From Lindgomyces ingoldianus (taxonomy: Eukaryota > Ascomycota > Dothideomycetes > Pleosporales > Lindgomycetaceae): a DNA stretch of 64,000 nt. Below, piece after piece: positions 25,316-33,874 of this stretch; positions within the stretch are counted from its first letter, which is position 1, and each line of letters opens with the position of its first letter. Position numbers and translations under genes: made by a program. The DNA is taken from contig NW_022985187.1 in assembly GCF_010093535.1 (NCBI RefSeq), positions 540,051 through 604,050 of the forward strand. The letters are read 5' to 3'. The notes beneath the pieces were generated by a model, which was not told the origin of the DNA, ran no database searches, and saw only the letters and a list, made by a program, of their open reading frames with translations.

Positions 25316-26160
25316 TATATAAGATAATAGGGTTATTACTATTTAAAATTAAGTTTAGCTATTATTTAACACACTACTAGAACTAGGAGGCATGTACGAG
25401 ACGCTTACTAACTGCACTAGAGTAGATTTTATGTAAGAAGGCTTAAAGCTATGCTAAGCTCTACTACAACACTATATAATAAGTAATTAAGATTATAAGG
25501 AAAAGCATTACTTAAGCTTAAAAGCAGTAAGCAGCTTAAGTAAATAAAAAGTAGCATAAGCCTAACTTTATAGTAGGCAATAAGGTATATGTAACCCTTA
25601 AGGGCTTTACTATAAGGCGCCCTAGCTAGAAGCTTAACTAGCAGATGTATAGGCTCTATCTAATTATAGGCATAAAAGGTTATTTGTACTAGCTTAAGCT
25701 TCTTTTATACATAAGAATGCACAACATCTTCCACACAGACTGCCTATAGTAGGCAGCACCTACAACACTGCTAGGTTAGGTTAAGCCTTTAGAAAAGCTA
25801 ATTAAGGTTAATAGTTACTCTAAGTAGCAGGTTTAGAACATTTTAAATAGTTGCGTCTACTACAGGCGTCTCTAATACTAAGCCTTATAGGTAGGCTATA
25901 ATCCTAACCCTACCTAGTATAATGCTAACAGATTCTTTAGAGCTCTGCATAAGGTAAAGGACTTCTACTAAGCATATCCTACTAAGCCTAGTCTGCTAGC
26001 GCGACTAGACGCCTAGTTGCAAGCGTATAAAAAAGGTAAGAATATAAAACTTATAAAGGTTAATAATTAACTTGCGCTAAGGTTTTAACTAGTTTAAAGA
26101 CTAACATAGAAGCGCTAAACTACCTAGTCTTAGGGATAAGACTGCCTTAGAGGGGGGTGA
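25316..26160 (+). pseudogene. Duplicated 3' end of gypsy B internal region (integrase tail, chromodomain)
   Basis: It aligns base for base with about 24197-25040, including the integrase tail, the chromodomain (about 25800-25980) and the purine tract (AGAGGGGGGTGA). It carries its own, partly different, set of RIP mutations, so the two copies have been separate for some time. Confidence 0.93.
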
Positions 26161-26432
26161 TGTGACAGTCCTACGCAGAGAGCTCTGTCGCGCGTCACAT
26201 AACAAGCTGCCTGTGCAGCTAATTAGGATATAGGGGGTGTGACTAGCGCAATGCTATTAGTTTACTTAGCGCTAGCGTCTTTGCTAGCGCTTTAGCGCTG
26301 TAAGCACTTCTTCTGCAGAGCTGCCTTTAAAGCTCCCTTTCTCCTCTCTATCTTAGTGTAGCTAAAATAGAGCCGACCTACTCTACCTTGCTTCCCCAGC
26401 TCCATACAGTAGAGACAGTGCTTGTTATCACA
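26161..26432 (+). repeat. LTR3 of gypsy B
   Basis: 272 bp, TGTGACAGTCC to TGTTATCACA. Relative to LTR2 it lacks a few bases near the 3' end (CAGTAGAGAC instead of GGTAGTAGAGAC). The CTCTA duplication follows. Confidence 0.93.
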
Positions 26433-26437
26433 CTCTA

Positions 26438-27480
26438 AAAGAAATTAAAAGCTGCTATACTACAACAAATACTAAAAGTAAAGCAACTGTGCACTAAAGT
26501 GCTTAAAGAATGCAATATCTATAATAAAAATAACTTATAAAGGTATAAGACTTACAGATACCTTTACCTAATTAAAGCACTAAAATTACTATAAATAATA
26601 ATTATAATAGACTTTATTATAAGACTACCCCTATCTAAGAAGCTAGAAATAGAAAGAATGTGCAACATAATTATAGTAGCTCTTAATAAAACTACTAAAT
26701 ATCTGCACACCTAGCCCTTAGAAAAAATAATAATAGCTAAAAAATTTATCTATAAATTAGAATAAAATATAATATTAGTATATAAATGCTTTAAGATTAT
26801 TATCTCTAACTAAGATAAACTATTTACTAGCAGATTCTAAAAAGCAGCTATGCAGCACCTTAGTATAACACACAAGCTGTCTACAGCCTACTACCTACAG
26901 ACAGATAGTTAGACTAAGAGAGTAAACACTAAAGTAGAAAAATATCTTAGAAAGTATATCTCCTACACTTAAAATAATTAGGCAGAATAGCTTTTAATAG
27001 CATAATTAGCTATTAACAACATAGAATTAGCTATAATAAAGAAAACACTATATAAAGCTAATTTTAGGTATAACTCTTACTTTACGCTATAAGGAAACTA
27101 ACCTACAGACCTATAAAAATTAATAGACTAGTTATTAAGTCTATAAAGTATACATAAAAAATTTGCAGTAGAAGCTAGATCTAGCTAAGAAATAATAGAA
27201 AAGTATGTAAATAAATTATAATAACTAGGTGTAAGGCCGGGATGGCGCTTACGTGTAAGGCCGAGATGGTGCTTACGTGCGACGGGTATATATACTATTC
27301 TGTACGCAATAATCAACTGTTGGTTGATTATTCGCACCTTTTTAGTTGTATTGGCGTAGTGGTACAGAGCTCCGTCCTTACACCAGGACTAGAGATTTAC
27401 CTAGATGACTACATATATTTTAACACTAAGAACTTTAAGATACTAAGACCTTCTAAAAAGCTAGTAAAAAAAAATAAAGC
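26438..27480 (+). pseudogene. integrase remnant (rest), gypsy A2
   Basis: Continuation of the A2 integrase after gypsy B: the zinc region with CTKVLKECN (about 26490), then the core with a DFIIRLPLS block (near 26605) and a YYLQTDS-type block near 26885. The C-terminal part reads DDYIYFNTKNFKILRPSKKL near 27400-27460, matching GDYVYLDTRNLK..RPSKKL. It is interrupted at 27230-27382 by a solo LTR. The open frame 27242-27487 is a chance fusion of that LTR with this tail. Confidence 0.85.
27230..27382. mobile_element. Un-RIPped 153-bp solo LTR in A2 integrase
   Basis: It starts TGTAAGGCCGGGATGG and ends CCGTCCTTACA, with TG/CA ends. Flanks are CTAGG (27225-27229) and CCAGG (27383-27387), a 5-bp duplication with one C-to-T difference in a CpA context. 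It begins with two tandem copies of a 24-bp unit (GTGTAAGGCCGGGATGGCGC...). It has a TATA-like GGTATATATACT and a hairpin AATCAAC-TGTTG-GTTGATT. CpG and CpA are intact, unlike its surroundings. It shares its first 11 bases with the solo LTR at 43719. Confidence 0.88.
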
Positions 27481-27599
27481 TATATAAAGTTTTATAAACT
27501 TAATAAAATAATTATAAACTTAAGCTTTCTTTATATATAAAGATACACCTATAGTTCTATATCTCTAGATTAGAGAAAGCACCTAAAAAGATTCTTTTA

Positions 27600-27770
27600 T
27601 CTATATAAAAATAAAAAAATAAAGAGACTAAGTATAAAGTTAAACATATTATTAGTAATTAAAAAAATAAAAAAAAGTTTCTAGTAAAATAAAAAAAGTA
27701 GCTTACTAGTAAAAACACATAGAAACTAGCTAAGAATTTACAAAACACGCAGCTGTTAGTATAAAAGTAC
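27600..27770 (+). pseudogene. chromodomain remnant, gypsy A2
   Basis: Aligns with the A1 chromodomain: a YKVKHIISN block near 27632, then FLVK.KKVAY and KHIETS.EF near 27690-27745. Lost tryptophans and glutamines read as TAG/TAA. Confidence 0.8.
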
Positions 27771-28226
27771 CTTTAAGCTTGTCTAAAAAAAACTAGCTAA
27801 GTAATAAGGCACTTATATTAAAAGGGACAGCCATGTTATTACTAGATAGCAGCAGCCTTTAGAGACAAGTCTTAGCTAAAGAGGGCTGTAGAGGAGAACA
27901 GCCCTCTCCTTTAGCCTTAAAAGCTTTTATCTTGTCTAAGAAAGAGAGGTCCCCCTTTAAATACTTTACGCGCTAAGCCTCTAGCAGATCTAACAATTTT
28001 TAGATATAATCCTGTTTAGAACGCTCCCTAGCTGTCGCCTTTAAAGTCTCTTAGACCTAACGCGACATCTCTTTACTAAGCTCCTACTTATAAACCTTTA
28101 TAGCAGTAGCCTTTTAAAGAAGTGTCTCTCTCTTCTTCTCTAACTAATCTTACACAGCATTAGACATAAAAGTGTTACACTTACTATACTTTTTTACACA
28201 CTTAACGCATCTGTTTAAGAATAAGG
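27770..28226 (+). pseudogene. ORF3 remnant, gypsy A2, first part
   Basis: The plus frame includes RDISLLSSYL, TFIAVAF and TALDIKVLHLLYFFTHLTHL, interrupted only by TAA, with the same residues as A1 (6520-6650). It continues at 33041-33284 beyond copia C1, ending near the LTR with a GRRGSV-like or AAREKG-like tail depending on frame. Function unknown. Confidence 0.58.
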
Positions 28227-28231
28227 TTAAC

Positions 28232-28514
28232 TGTTGAATGGGCTCCGACAGCTAGCTGCTTATGGTATGAGCACTTAAGTAGCAAGAGTAAGAGTGGTGG
28301 TGTACAGTGTGCACAGCGTACAAGGTAGGTAAGGTAAGGGCAACATGTTTCTAGTTCTATTACTCTTTTCTTTCCTCTGTACAGAGGAAAAGGGGGATAT
28401 CTAGATGTTTGCGCACAGAGGTTTGCGCATAAGCATTATGTAACATAGATACGTAGTCCTGCTTGTGCGCGATTGCTTGTATCTAAACTATAACACTGCT
28501 GCTGTGTATAGACA
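28232..28514 (-). repeat. 3' LTR of copia C1
   Basis: 283 bp, TGTTGAATGGGCTCC to GTATAGACA on the plus strand. It is more RIPped than its partner: GTTTGCGCACAGAGG here against GTTCGCGCACAGAGG there. The adjacent minus-strand ACAAAAAGAAAAGT could be the purine tract. Confidence 0.9.
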
Positions 28515-28605
28515 CTAGCAACTTTTCTTTTTGTCTAAAAAGTTACCTTCTGTACATGTTACCTCCCTTCTGTCTGTGTAGGTCTATCTAATTATGTTCT
28601 ACTTT

Positions 28606-28765
28606 TACTCCACCCTATTTATTAGGACTTGCCCCTAGTAATGCTGTGCGTTAGAATAGGCTAGTTGTGCTATATAGATAGCTCTTCTTTTCTTTATCCT
28701 TTGCTTTCTAAGCCCTGCTGTATAATCCCCTAGCTCTTTTCTTTTTTTATATAGTGCTAGCAGTA
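28606..28765 (-). pseudogene. Short lysine/arginine-rich frame at the 3' end of copia C1
   Basis: The minus frame reads KDLLLALYKKRKELGDYTAG and then KQRIKKRRAIYIAQLAYSNA before a single TAG and a final stop. It lies between the RNase H end and the 3' LTR. It may be untranslated region or the end of pol after a frameshift. I do not recognise it. Confidence 0.4.
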
Positions 28766-28879
28766 ACAGATCCTTATAATAAGAAAAATAAGTGTGTATA
28801 ATATAAAAAAATAAAATAAAAGGAAATAAGCTTTATATAAAGGCGTTATTAGTCTAGTTAGTCTAAAGCATCTTTGCGT

Positions 28880-29850
28880 ACAGGATCTAGCTAGTCTACA
28901 GATGCTTCTATCTAGATAGAGAGGTAGTTAGTTAAAACTAATAATTAAAAAGCCTAGTTTAGTGTTTTCTTTATACATGCATCTACTAAGTTGTTTTTAC
29001 TATTAATTTACTTAATTTTAGTAATTTCCCTTTTCTTATATAATTTATAGAGTAACATAATGTTAATTATAAGTTACTTTTTACTAGTAGTGCTTAGCTT
29101 AATAAAGTAATTATATAAAAACCTTAAATCTATGTAGATTACTACTAAAATTAGTAGCAGTTTAAGTGTTTATATAATTTACTATAAAGTTGTACTAAAA
29201 GTAATTACATTATTAAACTTTCTAACTATTTTATATAGTTTACTAGTAAAAACACTTCTAGTTACTTTTTTACACTTAGTAGAATTCTAGTGTATAATGT
29301 TGCCTAGTATTTTAAAGTAGTTGCTTTACTTTATATAGTTTTTATTACTTAATATAATTAAGAATTCTAGCTATAAGCTAAAGTTCTTATTATTAGTAAA
29401 TAATTTATTTATAAAGATAAACAGCTTTACACTATTAAGCTATAATAGTAAAAAGGTAAGACTGCGCTTACTATTATCTATCTACTATTAGATTTATACA
29501 TTAAGTGTGTTAATGTTGTTATGCAAAGAGTCTATAGTTTATGCAGCAATAAAGAAGTTAAATGCTGCCTCTAGTTAACATATAAATGCAATGTATGCCC
29601 TTCTTACATGTTACTTAACATATTATTATGCAGCATCCTTATCTTCTAGGTTAATTATATAAAGGTAGCTTACTTATTCTTTCTAAGTAAAAACTACTAT
29701 GTTATGCGTAAGTTTAATCCTTTTACTATTAAACTTAATAGGCTGTTTCTCTACTAGAATAGTCTTACTTTTTATGTAAAACTTTGCCTTTTATAGTTTT
29801 TTTTTTCTCTTTACGCAAAATTCTTTATTATAATGCTTAAGATGTTATAT
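28880..29850 (-). pseudogene. copia pol remnant: RT C-terminus and RNase H
   Basis: Minus-strand reading: NSKRSLTFLLL near 29470, LFTNNKNFSL near 29415, then RNase H with VIYIDLRFLYNYFIKLSTTS (29145-29085), INIMLLYKLYKKREI, and NNLVDACIKKTLN (28990-28955). These match the copia blocks ..LYTDS.SLYE.LVKLGTT, DI..LR..YE.REI and NPADA.TK. RNase H would remove the RNA strand during cDNA synthesis in the particle. The catalytic aspartate in YTDS is retained as YID. Confidence 0.85.
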
Positions 29851-30262
29851 AAATGCTTCTAGTTATGTCTAAGGCCTATGTTGTGCATATAGTGCATATT
29901 TGCCTAACTTTCTAGAATATCTAGAAAGATGTCTGTGTACTAAGTTTCCTAGATATCTAGCTATTAACATAAATTAATAAAGATCTTTATTTTGTTTATA
30001 AAGATGTTATATAGTTAACTTATATAGTTATTATTTTTTTTATGCTTTTTAAAATTATATAATCTTATCTACTAGAAGTTTTTCTTTAGCAGTTTCTCTT
30101 TAAAGTAGAAGTTTGTACAGGTTGTAATGTAGTATAGATTATGCAGGTAGTATTAGTGGTGCATACACTACTGCAGGCGGTGGTGTGTACGATTAAGGGT
30201 GTGGAGCAGGCGTTAGGTAGAGTGGCATGTATTGTTTATACAGTAATTAGTGTAGTGCTAGC

Positions 30263-31503
30263 CAGGGTTGCCGTTTACTATAGTAATAGTAATTACTATT
30301 ACTATAGTAATTACTATGCAACCTTTTAGCTCTAGTAATAGTAATTACTATTACTAAGTAGGTATAGTAATAGTAATTACTATTACTAGGTGTGTATAGT
30401 AATAGTAATTACTATTACTAGGTGTGTATAGTAATAGTAATTACTATTACTAGGTGTGTATAGTAATAGTAATTACTATTACTAGGTAGGTATAGTAATA
30501 GTAATAGTAATTANNNNNNNNNNNNNNNNNNNNNNNNNNNNNNNNNNNNNNNNNNNNNNNNNNNNNNNNNNNNNNNNNNNNNNNNNNNNNNNNNNNNNNN
30601 NNNNNNNNNNNNNNNNNNNNNNNNNNNNNNNNNNNNNNNNNNNNNNNNNNNNNNNNNNNNNNNNNNNNNNNNNNNNNNNNNNNNNNNNNNNNNNNNNNNN
30701 NNNNNNNNNNNNNNNNNNNNNNNNNNNNNNNNNNNNNNNNNNNNNNNNNNNNNNNNNNNNNNNNNNNNNNNNNNNNNNNNNNNNNNNNNNNNNNNNNNNN
30801 NNNNNNNNNNNNNNNNNNNNNNNNNNNNNNNNNNNNNNNNNNNNNNNNNNNNNNNNNNNNNNNNNNNNNNNNNNNNNNNNNNNNNNNNNNNNNNNNNNNN
30901 NNNNNNNNNNNNNNNNNNNNNNNNNNNNNNNNNNNNNNNNNNNNNNNNNNNNNNNNNNNNNNNNNNNNNNNNNNNNNNNNNNNNNNNNNNNNNNNNNNNN
31001 NNNNNNNNNNNNNNNNNNNNNNNNNNNNNNNNNNNNNNNNNNNNNNNNNNNNNNNNNNNNNNNNNNNNNNNNNNNNNNNNNNNNNNNNNNNNNNNNNNNN
31101 NNNNNNNNNNNNNNNNNNNNNNNNNNNNNNNNNNNNNNNNNNNNNNNNNNNNNNNNNNNNNNNNNNNNNNNNNNNNNNNNNNNNNNNNNNNNNNNNNNNN
31201 NNNNNNNNNNNNNNNNNNNNNNNNNNNNNNNNNNNNNNNNNNNNNNNNTTACTTAGTAATTACTATAGTAATTACTACGTACCTCTAGTAATAGTAATTA
31301 CTATTACTAGAAAAATAGTAATTACTATAGCAATTACTAGGCGCTTCTAGTAATAGTAATTACTATTACTAGGTACTTATAGTAATAGTAATTACTATTA
31401 CTAGGTGCTTATAGTAATAGTAATTACTAGCACTTAGTAATTACTATAGTAATTACTTAGTAATTACTAAGTAATTACTATTACTAAAAAGTGGCAACCC
31501 TGG
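30263..31503. mobile_element. hAT-2: non-autonomous hAT element with palindromic minisatellite
   Basis: Ends CAGGGTTGCCG and AGTGGCAACCCTG, with the exact 8-bp duplication GTGCTAGC (30255-30262 and 31504-31511). Excision restores the sequence seen in C2 near 53620. It is filled with 32-bp repeats containing a 24-bp perfect palindrome (TAGTAATAGTAA plus its complement) separated by GGTGTGTA-type spacers. A 735-N gap (30514-31248) lies in the repeat. No transposase is visible. Confidence 0.93.
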
Positions 31504-32089
31504 TGCTAGCTAAGGTGTAGGAGCAGGTAATGCTAGTACATTTAGTGTTAATAGTAGCATTATGTTTAGTCTGCTTCTATGTAGAGCCTTATATAGTAAT
31601 AAGGGTTACATATAAAGCCTTTTTAGTGCAATTACTTTTTTTTATACTATATTATACAGCTTCTAGGCTTAGGTACCTTTAGTGCCTAGCTGTAGTGTAA
31701 TTCTCTTGTCCTTTAGCACTTATATAAGCTCTTTTTTAAACGTGTAGCTAAGTGCTAAAAAGTTTTATAGTGTCTATTTTTAAAAATCCTTTATATATAA
31801 ACTTAGAAAAGTAGCGCCCTTCTAAGTTGTTATATATAGATTAGTAATTATATAACTTATATATAATTAAGTTTATAAGCTTGTTAAAGCCTTTAACATG
31901 TTAATCTTATTATTCTAGTACTCTAAGCTAGTCTTATTTTATAGTGTTGCCTTTAATATCTTTATGTCTTTTATAAGTTATTTATATAATAAGAATTATT
32001 TCTTATTTTTTCTATTATTACATAGAGTTATTAGTTGCTAGTAAGATTTTATTATAATAGTATAGTTAATTACTTTTTTAGTAGATTAC

Positions 32090-32755
32090 ATAGGTACTGC
32101 TGTTGTCTAGCTGCTAGGTTGTGCAGCTTTAATAGCTTTAGTGTGCGCCTTATACTATCTTCTTTTTACTTTGTACAGTAGCAGAGCTTGCTGTATAATG
32201 TAAAGGATTAATTTACTATTCTAAAAAATAAGTAACTAAATAAAGTACTTTATAAAGTGTAAGTGCTTTATTATTACTCTTTTTAAAAAATAGGTAATAA
32301 AATAAAGTGCCTTATAAGGCATAGAGTTAATTACTTGTGCAGTAGATTGCGCAGGTACTGCTGTTGTCTAGCTGCTAGGTTGTGCAGCTTTAATAGCTTT
32401 AGTGTGCGCCTTACACTATCTTTTTCTTACTTTGTACAGTAGCAGAGCTTGCTGTATAATGTAAAGGATTAATATGCTATTGTCTAGCTACTAGGTTGTG
32501 CAGCTTTAGTAGCTTTAGTGTGTGTCTTACACTATCTCCTTCTTACTTTATATAGTAGCAGAGCTTACTGTATAATGTAAAGGATTAATCTACTATTTAA
32601 AAGATAAGTAACTAAACAAAGTACTTTATAAAGCGTAAGTGCTCTATTATTACTCTTCTTAAAAGATAGGTAATAAAATAAAGTACCTTATAAAGTGTAA
32701 GTACTTTATTATTACTTTTACTAATTTATAGTTAATTAAATTAACTACTAATTAG
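32090..32755 (-). repeat. Tandem repeats in the 5' leader of copia C1
   Basis: A unit containing CTGCTAGGTTGTGCAGC, then GTACAGTAGCAGAGC and TATAATGTAAAGGATT occurs three times, near 32110, 32360 and 32470. A second unit, with AAAGTACTTTATAAAG-type sequence, also recurs near 32240, 32300, 32615, 32680 and 32700. C2 has one copy of the first unit (near 59040). Confidence 0.85.
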
Positions 32756-33035
32756 TGTTAAATAGGCTCTAACAGCTAGCTGCTTATAGTATAAGCACTT
32801 AAGTAGCAAGAGTAAGAGTAGTGTACAGTGTGCACAGCGTATAAGGTAGGTAAAGTAAGGGCAACATGTTTTTAGTTCTATTACTCTTTTCTTTCCTCTG
32901 TACAAAGGAAAAGGGGGATATCTAGATGTTCGCGCACAGAGGTTCGCGCACAAGCATCATGTGACATAGATACGTGGTCCTGCTCGTGCGCGATCGCTCG
33001 TATCCAGACCGTGACGCTGCTGCTGCGTACAGACA
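32756..33035 (-). repeat. 5' LTR of copia C1
   Basis: 280 bp, TGTTAAATAGGC to GCGTACAGACA. Its right half keeps many CpG sites (GTGCGCGATCGCTCG), so RIP has spared it more than the opposite LTR. The minus-strand frame at 32741-32953 is inside this LTR and is not a gene. Confidence 0.92.
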
Positions 33036-33040
33036 TTAAC

Positions 33041-33284
33041 ACATAAAATAACTTTAAAAATTAGTAAGCGCTATAAGGTCTTATCTTTATCTAATAAAAA
33101 AAGATTAAAATAAAAGGTAACATAAAGATAGTAAGATAAACAAGACTAACAAGCTATTTAGTTTAAAAAAAATAAATATTAAAAGTGCCTTCTAGTAGGT
33201 ACGCGCTTACCTTATAAATAAACTTTTACTAACACAGTTGTGTAAGCAGAGCAGTAAGGACACTGCTAGGGAGAAGGGGCAGCG
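33041..33284 (+). pseudogene. ORF3 remnant, gypsy A2, second part
   Basis: Continuation of ORF3 after C1. It aligns with A1 6665-6888 (AAAAATTAGTAAGCRCTATA onward) and ends at the purine-rich GGGAGAAGGGGCAGCG before the LTR. It has several small indels against A1. Confidence 0.55.
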
Positions 33285-33874
33285 TGTTACAGTCTACAGT
33301 TAGACTAGCGTAACTCCACTAGCAGTGCTCTATAATCTAGCTAGATTAGGGCAAGGCTTACTTATAAACTAGTTAGAGGACACAGACGCAGCACAGCTGC
33401 CTGTAGTAATAAAGAAATGTGTTGTCTAATAAGAACAGGCTGCAAATCTAGGGAGCTTAAGAGAGCTTAGGGAGCTCTCCTTAGCAGACTCCTATAAACT
33501 CTTATTAGCTCTCCTTAGCACCTCTAGCATATGTATATAGTTCTTACATTAAACAACCTTTAAAAGGCGTGTTTAATGTTTAGTTTATTCTTTACATAGA
33601 CTAAGTAGCATTTAGCTTTCTAAAAAGCTATAATACTATTTATATATCTTACACTATATATACCTCTAACTCTGTCTAATAAGACTGTTTAGCCTAGCCT
33701 TTTTACTGCTGCATAAAGGGCAAACTACAATCTAGTTACTCTACTCCCCTCTAATAGCCTATTAGCCTGTACGTAGGACTGTACACCCTACCGGTTGGCC
33801 CCTACCATTCGCCCTACTTCTCCTCTAGGAACATCATAAGACCTAAGTGCTTCTAAGAAGCAAGGATTGTAACA
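33285..33874 (+). repeat. 3' LTR of gypsy A2
   Basis: 590 bp, TGTTACAGTCTACAG to GGATTGTAACA, followed by the CTCTA duplication. It has a TATA-like ACACTATATATACC near 33652. Confidence 0.94.

Larger units (their letters stand above)
18269..26432 (+). mobile_element. Ty3/gypsy chromodomain element B with three LTRs, nested in A2
   Basis: Order: LTR1 (18269-18543), full internal region, LTR2 (25041-25315), a repeat of the last 0.84 kb of the internal region (25316-26160), LTR3 (26161-26432). The composite is flanked by CTCTA on both sides (18264-18268 and 26433-26437). Removal rejoins the A2 integrase as read in A1 near 3255. The internal region carries gag, protease, RT, RNase H, integrase and chromodomain on the plus strand, plus a hAT element in gag. 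Confidence 0.94.
29850..32755 (-). pseudogene. gag and leader remnant, copia C1
   Basis: Region between the pol deletion point and the 5' LTR. It is homologous to C2 at 53200-53622 and 58449-59180. Near 30250-30140 the minus frame is proline-rich (TPAPHP, SYTPPPAVVYAPLILPA), typical of gag. hAT-2 splits it at 30263-31503. The 32090-32755 part is the repeated leader (separate entry). Confidence 0.6.
28232..33035 (-). mobile_element. Ty1/copia element C1, minus strand, internally deleted, nested in A2
   Basis: LTRs at 28232-28514 and 32756-33035 flank it, with the exact duplication TTAAC (28227-28231 and 33036-33040). RNase H and the RT C-terminus read on the minus strand near the left LTR, so the element runs right to left. 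Without hAT-2 only about 3 kb of internal sequence is left. Near 29850 gag sequence joins directly to RT C-terminal sequence, so protease, integrase and most of RT are deleted. Confidence 0.92.
13081..33874 (+). mobile_element. Ty3/gypsy chromodomain element A2, full length with nested insertions
   Basis: Both LTRs are present and the 5-bp duplication CTCTA flanks the element (13076-13080 and 33875-33879). Removing it rejoins the Fot-b end region, which reads intact in Fot-c and Fot-d. Internal insertions are gypsy B (18269-26432), a solo LTR (27230-27382) and copia C1 (28232-33035). A2 without them is about 7.3 kb: LTR, gag, protease, RT, RNase H, integrase, chromodomain, ORF3, LTR. All coding parts are RIPped. 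Confidence 0.95.

Noticed and set aside
27242..27487. Plus-strand 81-residue frame
   Set aside because: Chance fusion of the un-RIPped solo LTR with the integrase tail of A2.
30141..30329. Plus-strand 62-residue frame
   Set aside because: It crosses the hAT-2 boundary; the real gag frame of copia is on the minus strand.
30330..30513. Possible CRISPR array
   Set aside because: The repeats are palindromic with nearly constant short spacers inside a hAT element of a eukaryote; a minisatellite.
32741..32953. Minus-strand frame, also at 63477-63722
   Set aside because: Both lie in copia LTRs; their similarity is that of the LTR.
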